Shown: positions 19,905 through 29,277 of the stretch, in pieces
Numbering within the stretch: the first letter of the stretch is position 1
Layout: each line of letters opens with the position of its first letter
Source: Martinezella rhizogenes
GTDB lineage: Bacteria; Pseudomonadota; Alphaproteobacteria; Rhizobiales; Rhizobiaceae
Assembly (NCBI RefSeq): GCF_007002745.1
Contig: NZ_SGNY01000009.1
Coordinates: 1 to 64,000 of the forward strand
Reading direction: 5' to 3'
DNA: 64,000 nt
Made by a program: the position numbers and the translations under genes
Notes under the pieces: generated by a model
What the model was told of the DNA's origin: nothing
Database searches by the model: none
The model's input: only the letters and a program-made list of their open reading frames with translations

Positions 19905-20833
19905 TGGCCTGCCTCCTTCGGATCCAGCGCATCACGCAGGCCATCGCCCAGAAGGTTGAAACCGAGGCTGACAATCAGGATCGCGATACCCGGCATGGCC
20001 GCCACCCACCACTGATCAAGAATGAACCGGCGTCCCGACGCTATCATCGCACCCCATTCCGGCAGCGGCGGCTGGGCACCAAGACCGAGAAAACCAAGAC
20101 CGGCAGCAGTGAGGATGATACCCGCCATATCGAGCGTCACACGCACGATGAGCGACGACATGCACAGCGGCATGACGTGTTTCAAGACGATGCGGAAGGG
20201 CGACGCGCCCATGAGCTTCACCGCGGCGATGAAATCGGAATTGCGGAACGTCATGGTTTCGGCGCGCGCGATACGCGCATAGGGCGGCCACGAGGTGACC
20301 GCGATGGCGAGCACCGCATTCTCAATGCCCGGCCCGAGTGCCGCCACCAGCGCGAGCGCCAGAACCAGCTTCGGGAAGGCGAGAAAGATATCAGTGATGC
20401 GCATCAGAATGGCATCGACCCAACCGCCGGCATAACCCGAGACAGTGCCGACGATAAGCCCGATGGGTGCGGCGATAATCGCCACCAGCAGCACCACGAA
20501 CAGAGTGAGCCGCGAACCGTGGATGAGCCGCGAGAGAATATCCCGCCCCTGATCGTCGGTGCCGAGCAGATAACCCTCGGTGCCTGGTGGCAAAAGCCGG
20601 GCGTTGCGCAGATCACCCTGCACCGGGTTATGCGGCGCCAGCACATCGGCAAACAGCGCGACGAAGAGCAGCGCGATGATGATGCCGAGGCCAAGCAGCG
20701 CCAGCCGGTTTTCTGAAAACCGCCGCCAGATGACATAGGCGCGGCCAAGCCGTGCCTGTCTGCGCGAGGACGGCCGGTCGGAGAGCAGCCATTCGCGGCT
20801 ATAGGGCTTGAGTGTATCGGTCGAAATCGTCAT
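19901..20833 (-). CDS. Peptide ABC transporter permease, DppC type, system C
   Basis: 310-residue inner-membrane permease. It begins MTISTDTLKPYSREWLLSDR, with a charged cytoplasmic N-terminus of about 45 residues, then LLGTDDQGRDILSRLIHGSR near residues 90-110 (OppC motif) and the docking loop NSDFIAAVKLMGAS near residues 205-218. The start at 20833 was chosen because it overlaps the DppB stop (ATGA). A long open frame continues upstream, but there it is the wrong frame of DppB. Five genes of this operon are joined by such overlaps. Confidence 0.9.
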   Translation of the reverse strand: MTISTDTLKPYSREWLLSDRPSSRRQARLGRAYVIWRRFSENRLALLGLGIIIALLFVALFADVLAPHNPVQGDLRNARLLPPGTEGYLLGTDDQGRDILSRLIHGSRLTLFVVLLVAIIAAPIGLIVGTVSGYAGGWVDAILMRITDIFLAFPKLVLALALVAALGPGIENAVLAIAVTSWPPYARIARAETMTFRNSDFIAAVKLMGASPFRIVLKHVMPLCMSSLIVRVTLDMAGIILTAAGLGFLGLGAQPPLPEWGAMIASGRRFILDQWWVAAMPGIAILIVSLGFNLLGDGLRDALDPKEAGQ

Positions 20834-21897
20834 CGGCTGCGCGTCCTTGGATCGAGCGTCCGGTAAAGCAGATCGGAGAAGAGATTGATGCCGACGAAGA
20901 TGGCGCCGATCACGATCGTGCCGCCGAGAACAGCATTCATATCCGCATTCTGCAGGGAATTGGTGATGTAGAGGCCAAGGCCCGGCCAGGCGAAGATGGT
21001 TTCGGTAAGCACCGAACCTTCGAGCAGACCGGCATAGGACAGCGCAATCACGGTTACCAGCGGCACGGCGGCATTGCGCAGCGCGTGGAACCAGATGATG
21101 CGGGTTTCCGAAAGCCCCTTGGCGCGGGCCGCAACGATATATTCCTGGGCGAGCTCGTTCAGCATGAAGGAGCGCGTCATGCGGCTGATATAGGCCAGCG
21201 AAAAATAACCGAGCAGAGAGGCGGGCAGGATGATGTGGCGGAACAGATCCCACAGCACGTCCCATTGCCGCTGCCAGATCGCGTCGATCAGGAAAAAGCC
21301 CGTCACCGGCGTGAAGGTGAATTCATAGACGATATCCATACGGCCGGGATAGGCGACCCATTGCAGCCGGGCATAAAACACCAGCAGCGCCAGAAGGCCG
21401 AGCCAGAAAATCGGCACGGAATAACCGATGAGGCCGATGACGCGCACCACCTGATCGGCAAAACTGCCGCGTTTGACGGCGGCGAGAACGCCGAGCGGAA
21501 TACCGAAGACAGCGCCGATGATGGTGCCGATCGTGGCAAGCTCGATCGTCGCCGGGAACACCCGCTTGATGTCCTCCATGACAGGATTGGTGGTGAGGAC
21601 GGAGATGCCGAAATCCCCCGAAAGCGCCTGCTTCAGATAAAGGAAAAACTGCTGCCAGAGCGGCAGGTTGAGGCCAAGCTGCTCGCGCACCCGCTCAACC
21701 ACATGCGCAGGCGCGCGGTCGCCGACGATCGCCAGCGCGGGGTCGATCGGCACCACACGGCCAATGAAAAATGTGACCGCCATCAGCCCCAGAAAGGTGG
21801 TGATGACGGTAACGGCGAAGCCGAGAATGGCTTTCACACGGGCGTTGGCACGGCGTTTGCCCTGCCTCGCCCTGCTGTTTGCTTCAACAATGCTCAA
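20830..21897 (-). CDS. Peptide ABC transporter permease, DppB type, system C
   Basis: 355-residue inner-membrane permease of the DppB family, slightly long because of an N-terminal basic tail (MSIVEANSRARQGKRRANAR) before the first helix. It has RVVPIDPALAIVGDRAPAHV after helix 1, the docking loop ARAKGLSETRIIWFH near residues 259-273, and the family ending LLYRTLDPRTR. It follows the binding-protein gene closely (21919) in one operon. Confidence 0.9.
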   Translation of the reverse strand: MSIVEANSRARQGKRRANARVKAILGFAVTVITTFLGLMAVTFFIGRVVPIDPALAIVGDRAPAHVVERVREQLGLNLPLWQQFFLYLKQALSGDFGISVLTTNPVMEDIKRVFPATIELATIGTIIGAVFGIPLGVLAAVKRGSFADQVVRVIGLIGYSVPIFWLGLLALLVFYARLQWVAYPGRMDIVYEFTFTPVTGFFLIDAIWQRQWDVLWDLFRHIILPASLLGYFSLAYISRMTRSFMLNELAQEYIVAARAKGLSETRIIWFHALRNAAVPLVTVIALSYAGLLEGSVLTETIFAWPGLGLYITNSLQNADMNAVLGGTIVIGAIFVGINLFSDLLYRTLDPRTRSR

Positions 21898-21918
21898 GAG
21901 ACCGATCCTTCCGGATCA

Positions 21919-23556
21919 TCACTTCGAGATCGTGTAGACGTAGTTGGTGTCAAAGCTCGGTCCGAGCTTCAGGCCCTGGAGCTTGGCGGAATAACCCGCC
22001 ACTTCCGTCTGCTGGAAGATGATGACGAAGGGACCCTTCGCCAGAACTTCCTTTTGCAGGTTTTCGTAGATGGCAGCACGCTTGGCAGTGTCCTTTTCCA
22101 GCAGTGCCGACTGGGTTTCCTTGGTCAGGTCAGGAACGTCCCAGGCATTGCGCCAGGCGAGCGTCTTGTTCTTGCCCTCATCCGAATTGTCGTAGTTGAT
22201 GGTGAAGGTTTCGGCATTCGAATTCGGGTCGAAATAGTCCGAACCCCACTGACCGATGTAGATATCATGGGTGCGGGCGCGGTATTTCGTCAGCGTCTGC
22301 TTGCCGTCGCCCGGAATGATTTCCAGCTTGATGCCGGCCTGCGCCAGCGTCTGCTGCACGCTTTCGGCAATGCCGGTCACCGGCTGCGTGTTGCGAACAT
22401 CCATGGTCACGGTGAAACCGTCCTTCAGGCCAGCCTTTGCGAGAAGTTCCTTGGCCTTGACGACGTCGAGCTTATAGGGGTTTTCGTCAAGCGCACCGAG
22501 CTGACCCTTCGGCAGGAAGGTCTGGTGAACTTCGCCGATACCCTTGATGATCGTCGCGCCGATCGCGTCATAATCGACGAGATATTTGAAAGCCTCGATG
22601 ACCTCAGGCTTCTTCAGGTTCTCGTTCTTCTGGTTGAGGCTGAAGTAATAAACGGTGCCTTTGGGCGCGGAAGTGACGGCAAGACCTTCCTTCTTGGAAA
22701 CGGCTTCCATGTCACCCGGCTCAAGGTTACGGGCAACATCGATATCGCCGTTCTCAAGCGCCAGGCGCTGGCCGGAGCTTTCCTTCATGTGGCGATAGAC
22801 GACGCGCTTCAGCTTCGGCTTCTCACCATAATAATTCGGGTTGGCTTCGAGGATGACGGCCTCGTTGGCCTTCCAGCCGAGGATCTTGTAAGGGCCGGAA
22901 CCGGCATAACCGGTCTTCAGGAATTCATTGCCGAAATCCGTGTCGTATTTGTAGTCCGCGCTCGGGGTAACGGACTTCGCCTTTTCGGTGATGAGCTTCT
23001 TGTCGACCACCGAAGCGACGGTTGCGGTGAGCACGTTCAGCACGAAGCTCGGCGCATAGGGCTTGTCAACCGTCAGCACGAAGGTGTTCGCATCCGCAGC
23101 CTTGGCTTTTTCATTGACGTTGTCGCCCTTGAGGCCGAACTGCGTCAGCAGGAATGCCGGCGACTTGTCGAGCTTGACGGCACGCTCGAAGGAGAATGCC
23201 ACATCGTCAGCGGTGATCGGATTGCCGGAGGCGAATTTCAGGCCGGATTTCAGCTTGAAGGTATAGGTCAGGCCATCCTCGGAGGTCGTCCAGCTCTCGG
23301 CCAGATCGCCGATGACCTTGGACGTGTCGTTGAGATCGATGGAGACCAGCTTGCTGTAGGTGTTGCCGGTAACTTCGGCGGCGGACAGTTCGAAGGCTTC
23401 GCCCGGATCGAGCGTGATGATGTCGTCGATGGCAAAACCTTCGACCAGGGTATCAGCCGGCGTGGCGGCGAAAGCGTGCGGAGCCGACAGCATCATCAGC
23501 GACAGAGCGGCGCTGGTGCTGAGAATACGCATGGATTTGTTGAGCGATTTGATCAT
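21919..23556 (-). CDS. Peptide ABC transporter substrate-binding protein (family 5), system C
   Basis: 545-residue periplasmic binding protein. The signal peptide runs from MIKSLNKSMRILSTSAALSL through APHAFA (cleavage near residue 30). The mature part contains FAIDDIITLDPGEAFELSAA and the family stretch GLKFASGNPITADDVAFSFE. GGGGAGATCC precedes the start. It is the second gene of the operon after the M19 dipeptidase, which points to dipeptides or amino acid conjugates as substrate (inference from context). Confidence 0.9.
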   Translation of the reverse strand: MIKSLNKSMRILSTSAALSLMMLSAPHAFAATPADTLVEGFAIDDIITLDPGEAFELSAAEVTGNTYSKLVSIDLNDTSKVIGDLAESWTTSEDGLTYTFKLKSGLKFASGNPITADDVAFSFERAVKLDKSPAFLLTQFGLKGDNVNEKAKAADANTFVLTVDKPYAPSFVLNVLTATVASVVDKKLITEKAKSVTPSADYKYDTDFGNEFLKTGYAGSGPYKILGWKANEAVILEANPNYYGEKPKLKRVVYRHMKESSGQRLALENGDIDVARNLEPGDMEAVSKKEGLAVTSAPKGTVYYFSLNQKNENLKKPEVIEAFKYLVDYDAIGATIIKGIGEVHQTFLPKGQLGALDENPYKLDVVKAKELLAKAGLKDGFTVTMDVRNTQPVTGIAESVQQTLAQAGIKLEIIPGDGKQTLTKYRARTHDIYIGQWGSDYFDPNSNAETFTINYDNSDEGKNKTLAWRNAWDVPDLTKETQSALLEKDTAKRAAIYENLQKEVLAKGPFVIIFQQTEVAGYSAKLQGLKLGPSFDTNYVYTISK

Positions 23557-23606
23557 AGGATCTCCCCTTTTGTTATAAGATTGATTTCATTCGCTATAGG
23601 GCGTCT

Positions 23607-24662
23607 TCAGGCCGGTTCGTGCCAGGCCTGGGACAGAACGCGCAGCCAGTTTTCCCGGCAGATTTTGGCCAACTCGCCGTCACCGTAGCCTGCCGATTTC
23701 AGCGCCGCAACCAGATTGTGGTTGCCGCTCGCATCCGCAATGCCAACGGGTACTGTCGCGCCGTCGAAATCCGATCCGAGCGCCACGCAGTCGATACCCA
23801 TGCGCTCCACCATATAGTCGATGTGGCGCACCATGTCGGAAAGCGGCGTGTCGGCAATGTCGCGCGCATCTGGCCTGAGCATGGTCACGGCATAGTTGAG
23901 ACCGACCAGACCGTGACTGTCCTTGACGGCGTCCAACTGGCGGTCGGTGAGATTACGGGCAACGGGGGTAAGCGCGTGCGCGTTGGAATGGCTTGCGATC
24001 AGCGGCTGGTTGGTGGTCTTGGCCACATCCCAGAAGCCTTTTTCGGTGATATGCGCCAGATCGACGAGAATGCCCAGCCGGTTGCATTCCTTCACCAGCG
24101 AAAAACCGGCATCGGTGAGACCGGGCGCGGTATCGGGCGACATGGGATAAGAAAAGGGAACGCCATGGCCGAAAACATTGTGCCGGCTCCAGACCGGACC
24201 CAGCGAGCGCAGGCCGGCGGCATAAAATACCTCGAGCGCATCAAGATCGGCGCCGATCGCCTCGCAGCCTTCCATGTGCAGCACCGCGGCAAAAACGTCC
24301 TCGGCAAAGGCCTTGCGGATATCGGCCGTGGAACGGCAAAGCCGCCAGGCGCCAGCGCGATCGAGCCTCAGCGCAATTGCCGCCTTCTCCATGGCGATAT
24401 CGAGCGAAGGCAAGCGCTCCAGCGGCGCGGCAAGCGGCGTATCATAGTGACCGCTTTCGTCCGGCTCCTGCAAGATGAGGTCGCCGGAGGGGATGTAGAT
24501 CGCGCAGATTCCGCCGCCAAGACCGCCGGCCCTAGCGCGGGGACCATCGATATGGCCTTCCCGCGTGCCGTTTCTGAATTCCGCAACCGGATCGGCACCG
24601 GCCTTGCTGTTGCGCCACAACCGAAGCAGCACATCATTATGACCGTCGAACACTGCATGCAT
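23607..24662 (-). CDS. Membrane-dipeptidase family (M19) dipeptidase
   Basis: 351-residue zinc dipeptidase of the renal dipeptidase family. Visible metal-site residues are the early HND in MHAVFDGHNDVLLRL, the Glu in HMEGCEAIGAD near residue 123 and the two His regions (DLAHITEKG and ASHSNAHAL), followed by ALGSDFDGA. No signal peptide is seen, so it is probably cytoplasmic, unlike the secreted mammalian enzyme. The start at 24662 gives the family-typical N-terminus; an upstream ATG adds 24 atypical residues. It lies 50 bases upstream of the system C binding protein and likely cleaves the imported dipeptide, possibly including D-residues. Confidence 0.88.
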   Translation of the reverse strand: MHAVFDGHNDVLLRLWRNSKAGADPVAEFRNGTREGHIDGPRARAGGLGGGICAIYIPSGDLILQEPDESGHYDTPLAAPLERLPSLDIAMEKAAIALRLDRAGAWRLCRSTADIRKAFAEDVFAAVLHMEGCEAIGADLDALEVFYAAGLRSLGPVWSRHNVFGHGVPFSYPMSPDTAPGLTDAGFSLVKECNRLGILVDLAHITEKGFWDVAKTTNQPLIASHSNAHALTPVARNLTDRQLDAVKDSHGLVGLNYAVTMLRPDARDIADTPLSDMVRHIDYMVERMGIDCVALGSDFDGATVPVGIADASGNHNLVAALKSAGYGDGELAKICRENWLRVLSQAWHEPA

Positions 24663-24867
24663 GGGAAGAAATTCCAGTAAGCGGCAAAACCAAAGGGGGC
24701 GGGCAGACGCCGGAATGACACCGAACGAAAGCAAACCGGCGCGTTTTTCGCCGGGCGCTATAATCTGTCGAAAGTGATCTTAGGACGATCTCTCGCAGCT
24801 TCGCAAGACGCAAATTAGGCAATGATGAAATTATCACCACTTGCGTTTTGCCGGAATTTGCGCAACG

Positions 24868-25575
24868 TCAAGCCAGCCAGCCGCCTTGCGCTTTCGTTAA
24901 CAGCGGCGTGGTGAAAACACCCCTCACCCGCTCTGTCCATTCCGGCCCGAAAGCGGCGATTTTCTGCCGCCAGCGATCCGATTGCAGCATGGCCGCGCCG
25001 ATGACGACGGGCTGAATGCCGGACGACGCGAGAAGCGAAAGACCTGAAATGATGGAGCTGCCGCTGGAGATGACATCATCCACCAGCGCCACCCGCCTGC
25101 CCTCGATGAGCGGCAACATACGCGGATCGATATAAAGTCGCTTTTCCTGTTTGGTGGTGATGGACGACATGGGCACCGACAGTTCCTCCAGATACCAGAA
25201 TTTGCGTGAGGTGCCGAGCGGTACGTAACGGGAATGGCCAAGATGGCGGGCAACGGCGGCGGCAAGCGTCAGACCGAGCGTCGGCAGGCCGATCACGACA
25301 TCGGGGCTGAAGGGGGCAAGCTTTGCGGCCAGATCAGCGGCAAGCGCCTCCAGCACCTCAAAAGAAGCCTGATTGACGATCAGCGAGGCAAGCGCATGTT
25401 CACCATCCGCGAGCGGCCTTATCGGCAGGCAAATCTGCCTTCCATCATCCAGTACGGCCGGGAAGAAGGATGAATGTGGCCCGGCCGTTTCAAATGTGCG
25501 GGGAGCAGCTATCGCCTGCCAGAACTCATGAGGAGCGGCCGGTGACTGGGTATCAGGCGATGCGGATGACGGCAT
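24868..25575 (-). CDS. Phosphoribosyltransferase-family protein
   Basis: 235-residue type I phosphoribosyltransferase fold. The PRPP-binding loop VALVDDVISSGSSIISG near residues 163-179 has the paired acidic residues typical of the family, and DVVIGLPTLGLTLAAAVARH near residue 95 forms the purine/pyrophosphate loop region. The start at 25575 has AAAGGAAAACC at good spacing. The base it uses cannot be told from sequence; orotate- or xanthine-type enzymes are the closest impressions. It is a single gene, divergent from the M20 gene at 25787, and is not obviously linked to the purine operon 4 kb away. Confidence 0.75.
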   Translation of the reverse strand: MPSSASPDTQSPAAPHEFWQAIAAPRTFETAGPHSSFFPAVLDDGRQICLPIRPLADGEHALASLIVNQASFEVLEALAADLAAKLAPFSPDVVIGLPTLGLTLAAAVARHLGHSRYVPLGTSRKFWYLEELSVPMSSITTKQEKRLYIDPRMLPLIEGRRVALVDDVISSGSSIISGLSLLASSGIQPVVIGAAMLQSDRWRQKIAAFGPEWTERVRGVFTTPLLTKAQGGWLA

Positions 25576-25786
25576 CGGTTTTCCTTTCAGGACCGGGATG
25601 GCGCAAAGCGGACGCGGTTTTTCCAGCCACGCCAACCCCGTTCGGCATATCGGGCATTTCAGCAACCGCATACATGCGGCGGGTTCATTTCATTGGCTTT
25701 TTCAGCTAGAAGGGAACAAAGCAACAGGCATTCGGGCGAACCCACCTATGACTCGGGTTTTTCCCATATTCAAGGACAAGCTGCCC

Positions 25787-26959
25787 ATGAGACTGCTGGA
25801 CCGGATCGGTGAGGACCTGCCATTCCTGACGGAGCTTCGCCACGATCTGCACGCGCATCCGGAACTGGGTTTCGAAGAGGAGAGAACCAGCGCCATCGTC
25901 GCCGATCTTCTGGAACGGGCCGGAGTGAAAGTGCATCGCGGTCTCGGCGGCACCGGCGTCGTTGGCACCCTGCAGGTGGGCAATGGCACCCGCAGCATAG
26001 GCCTGCGTGCCGACATGGATGCGCTTGCCATGCCGGAAATTCCCGACAGGCCCTATAAATCGAAATTTCCCGGCAAGATGCATGCCTGCGGCCATGATGG
26101 CCACACCGCCATGCTGCTGGGTGCTGCGCGCTATCTCGCAAAGACCCGGGATTTTTCCGGCACCGTGCATTTCATCTTCCAGCCGGCCGAAGAAGGTCGC
26201 GGCGGCGCAAAAAAAATGGTGGAGGACGGGCTTTTCTCGCTGTTCCCCTGCGATGCAGTCTATGGCCTGCACAATATGCCGGGGCTCGGCATCGATGAAA
26301 TGGCCGTGGTGGAAGGCCCGCAGCTTGCCTCTTCCGACAGCTGGCGCGTGACCTTCAAAGGCATCGGCACCCATGGCGCCAAGCCGCATCTTGGCCGTGA
26401 CCCCATAACGGCTGCCGGCACCTTCCTCGCTTCGCTGCAAACCATCGTCGGCCGCGTCGTCGATCCGCTGCAGCCCGCCGTGGTCAGCGCCTGCTCGGTT
26501 CAGGCGGGCGATCCCAAGGCACTCAACGTCATTCCCGATCTCGTTGAAATCGGCGGTACGGCGCGCGCCTATGCACCTGAAGTACGCGACCAGCTGGAAG
26601 CGGAAATCGGCAGGCTGGCCAAGGGCACGGCGGCGATGTTCGGCATCGAGGCGAATTACGAATTCATCCGGCGCATTCCCCCCGTCATCAACGAGACGGA
26701 AGCGACGAAACGGGCGCTGCGCGCCGCCAAAACGGTGTTCGGCAACAAGGCCCGCACCGCCTTCCCGCCCTCAACCGCCGGCGACGACTTCGCTTTCTTC
26801 GCTGGTGAAGCCCCGGGCTGTTATGTCTGGCTGGGCAACGGCCCGGCAGTGGATGGCGCGCTGCACCACAACACCTCCTACGACTTCAACGATGCGGCAA
26901 TCGTGCCGGGCGTTGCGTTCTGGGCGACGCTGGTGGAGCAGGAGCTGGCGGTGGAGTGA
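25787..26959 (+). CDS. M20-family amidohydrolase, second copy
   Basis: 390-residue M20D metallo-amidohydrolase. Motifs are ADMDALAMPE near residue 79, HACGHDGHTAMLLGAARYLA near 99, FQPAEEGRGG near 133, HNMPG near 165 and the C-terminal STAGDDFAFFAGEAPG. The start at 25787 was chosen for AAGGAC upstream and for family length; an in-frame ATG 39 bases earlier cannot be excluded. It resembles the amidohydrolase at 5542-6705 in motifs and length but stands alone, with no transporter gene attached. Hippurate-like N-acyl amino acids are plausible substrates. Confidence 0.88.
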   Translation: MRLLDRIGEDLPFLTELRHDLHAHPELGFEEERTSAIVADLLERAGVKVHRGLGGTGVVGTLQVGNGTRSIGLRADMDALAMPEIPDRPYKSKFPGKMHACGHDGHTAMLLGAARYLAKTRDFSGTVHFIFQPAEEGRGGAKKMVEDGLFSLFPCDAVYGLHNMPGLGIDEMAVVEGPQLASSDSWRVTFKGIGTHGAKPHLGRDPITAAGTFLASLQTIVGRVVDPLQPAVVSACSVQAGDPKALNVIPDLVEIGGTARAYAPEVRDQLEAEIGRLAKGTAAMFGIEANYEFIRRIPPVINETEATKRALRAAKTVFGNKARTAFPPSTAGDDFAFFAGEAPGCYVWLGNGPAVDGALHHNTSYDFNDAAIVPGVAFWATLVEQELAVE

Positions 26960-26983
26960 CGCCCCGGCCGACGCGATGGCCGC

Positions 26984-28231
26984 TCAGGCGCGCCGCGTGC
27001 CCGGGCGCGCAAGGCTGGCAAAAATTCCGGCAAGCGCGCAGCCGGCGGTTATGGCCATGATGCCGGGCCAGCCGGCATGGATCCAGAACCAGCCGCCGAC
27101 CCAGCCGGTAATGCTCGCTCCGCAATAATAAAACAGCAGATAAAGCGCGGAAGCATGGCTTTTGGCGGCACCCGCATTTGCGCCCACTCCACTGCTGGCA
27201 GCCGAATGCCCGATGAAAAATCCGATGGTTATCGCCGCAATCCCCGCCACGATGAGGATGATGCTTGAGGCGAATGTGAGCAGGATACCGACAAGGATGG
27301 TGGAAAAGGCAACCACCAGCATGATCCGCCGGCTGAACCGGTCGACCAGCGCCCCGCCATAGGAGGACGCGACGATACCCAGGGCAAAGGTCAGGAAAAT
27401 CATGCTGACGGCCGTGCGGCCCAATTCGTAAGGCGGCGCGACGAGGCGAAAGGCGCAATAGTTGAAAACGGTGGTGAACACGCTCGTCAGCATCGCGCCC
27501 AGGAAATAGAACCGCCGAAGTTCCGGGTTTCCAAGATGTTGCGCCCATATTCTCAGATGATTTTTAAGCGGCATGTGCTGCGGCCGGAAATTCCGCGAAG
27601 GCGGAAGCAGCAGCAGGAAGCCGATGGCCGCGAGGATGCAGACCGCCCCCAGCGCATACATTGCCACCTGCCATGAGGTATAGGCGGACACCAGCCCCAT
27701 GCCGACACGTCCCGCCATGGAACCGAAGGCCGTGCCACCGACATAAAGCCCCATGGCCTTGCCGAGACTGGAAGGTTCGATCTCCTCGGCAAGATAAGCC
27801 ATGGCGACGGCCGGAACGCCGCCGAGCACGAACCCTTCCAGCGCGCGGGCGGCAAGCAGCCATGCCCAGCCTTGCGTGCTTGCCGCAATGATATTGGCGA
27901 TGGCCGCCAGCATCATCGAAACGAACATCAGATTTCGGCGGGTGAAGAGCTGGGCGAAGGCCCCGCTGAGCAGAATGGCGAAGGCAAGCGTTCCCGTCGT
28001 CAGCGACAGGGCCAGCGATGCAGTTGCAGGGTTGATGCCGAATTCCGCCGGAAATTCCGGCAGGAGCGGCTGCACGCAATAGATCAGCGAAAAGCTGGCG
28101 AAGCCCGCGAGGAAAAGCGCCCAACTCGCCCGGCGAAACTGACGGCTTCCCTGCCGTATCCACAGCACATCCGGCGGCTCCTCCGTCATGACGATCGGCG
28201 GGGTGAAATCCTGTTTTTTGAGCTGGCGCAT
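26984..28231 (-). CDS. MFS transporter (YnfM-like, 12 membrane segments)
   Basis: 415-residue major facilitator carrier with hydrophobic segments throughout. The first starts near residue 34 (ASWALFLAGFASFSLIYCVQ), followed by PLLPEFPAEFGINPATASLA, an opening typical of the YnfM/CynX-like efflux group, and by LFTRRNLMFVSMM between helices 2 and 3. The N-terminal 30 residues are cytoplasmic. It is divergent from the LysR gene at 28324, which probably regulates it. The substrate is unknown. It is convergent with the M20 gene, with only about 24 bases between the stops. Confidence 0.88.
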   Translation of the reverse strand: MRQLKKQDFTPPIVMTEEPPDVLWIRQGSRQFRRASWALFLAGFASFSLIYCVQPLLPEFPAEFGINPATASLALSLTTGTLAFAILLSGAFAQLFTRRNLMFVSMMLAAIANIIAASTQGWAWLLAARALEGFVLGGVPAVAMAYLAEEIEPSSLGKAMGLYVGGTAFGSMAGRVGMGLVSAYTSWQVAMYALGAVCILAAIGFLLLLPPSRNFRPQHMPLKNHLRIWAQHLGNPELRRFYFLGAMLTSVFTTVFNYCAFRLVAPPYELGRTAVSMIFLTFALGIVASSYGGALVDRFSRRIMLVVAFSTILVGILLTFASSIILIVAGIAAITIGFFIGHSAASSGVGANAGAAKSHASALYLLFYYCGASITGWVGGWFWIHAGWPGIMAITAGCALAGIFASLARPGTRRA

Positions 28232-28323
28232 CGGGTTTGTCCCTTTCGCTCCCAGCTATAGCGCAACTCAGTCTTTCATTCTAATATATGGAAGGCGTTC
28301 CCATCATATCTGGATCTAATATC

Positions 28324-29247
28324 ATGGAACTCAGGCACATCCGTTATTTTCTGGCCATCGCCAATGAGGGCAGTTTTACGCGGGCGGCAGAACATCTGGG
28401 AATCGCGCAGCCGCCGCTCAGCCAGCAGATAAAGGTTCTGGAACAGGAAGTCGGCGTGCGGCTATTCCGGCGTCTTGCGCATGGTGCGGAACTGACACCG
28501 GCGGGCCATGCCTTTCGGGCTGCGGTGACCCATATTCCGCATCAGGTGGGTGAAGGTGTCCGGCTCGCCCGCAGGGCGGCGGCCGGTGAAACCGGCATTC
28601 TGAGAATAGGCGTCACCGGCACGGCGGCGCTCAACCCTCTGGTTCCGGCCTGCATCCGCACCTACAGACGCCAATATCCCGACGTGGAGCTTCAGGTAAT
28701 GGAGGCAGCCGCCCTGGCACTGACACCGGCCCTGCTCGAAGATCGGCTGGACGTGGCGCTTTTGCGCCCTTCTCAATCCGATCCCGATACATTGCTCGAG
28801 GAAGTGCTCACTGACGAACCGCTTCTGGTCGCCCTGCCTGCATCCCATCCGCTCGCGCGGCGCGGCACCGCCATAGACCTGATGGAATTGCGCGACGACC
28901 CTTTCATTCTGACACCACGCAGCGTCGGCACCAGTCTTCACGATGCATCGATAAAAGCCTGCCAGGAGGCCGGTTTCACGCCGCACCTCGGGCCGGCGGC
29001 ACCACAAATCGCCTCGATATTGTCGCTGGTCGCGGCCGAACTCGGGGTTTCCCTCCTGCCGGAATCCGTCGCGCAGGTCAAAATGCAGAACATCGTCCTG
29101 CTGCCCTCCAGCGGCCCGCCGCCGCGGCTTTCCATATCGCTCGCCTATCGGCGCGGAACGACATCGCCGGTGGTGAAGAATTTCGTGTTGGCGGCGCGCA
29201 TTGCCGCGCGCGAAACACAGACGCCTGACGTGGCCGGGGTCGAATGA
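28324..29247 (+). CDS. LysR-family transcriptional regulator (BenM/CatM-like group)
   Basis: 307-residue LysR regulator. It begins MELRHIRYFLAIANEGSFTR, then AAEHLGIAQPPLSQQIKVLE as the helix-turn-helix, a form found in BenM/CatR-like proteins, and has a type 2 periplasmic-binding effector domain from about residue 90 (GILRIGVTGTAALNPLVPAC). The start at 28324 gives the canonical N-terminus; an earlier ATG adds 12 residues. It is divergent from the MFS gene, separated by 92 bases, and is likely its regulator. Confidence 0.88.
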   Translation: MELRHIRYFLAIANEGSFTRAAEHLGIAQPPLSQQIKVLEQEVGVRLFRRLAHGAELTPAGHAFRAAVTHIPHQVGEGVRLARRAAAGETGILRIGVTGTAALNPLVPACIRTYRRQYPDVELQVMEAAALALTPALLEDRLDVALLRPSQSDPDTLLEEVLTDEPLLVALPASHPLARRGTAIDLMELRDDPFILTPRSVGTSLHDASIKACQEAGFTPHLGPAAPQIASILSLVAAELGVSLLPESVAQVKMQNIVLLPSSGPPPRLSISLAYRRGTTSPVVKNFVLAARIAARETQTPDVAGVE

Positions 29248-29277
29248 ACCGCAGCCCGCAGATGCGGGCCGCCGCTA

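Noticed and set aside
20834-21265. N-terminal extension of the system C DppC permease
   Set aside because: The extra residues are the wrong frame of DppB, and an ATGA overlap start at 20833 gives the normal family N-terminus.
20812-23688. 958-codon plus-strand open frame
   Set aside because: It lies antisense to the system C DppB and binding-protein genes, has no recognisable domain, and its composition (rich in R, D, H, Q) is that of a GC-rich shadow frame.
26984-28231. MFS carrier as the siderophore exporter
   Set aside because: It is more than 11 kb from the iron genes, has no iron box, and is divergent from its own LysR regulator.
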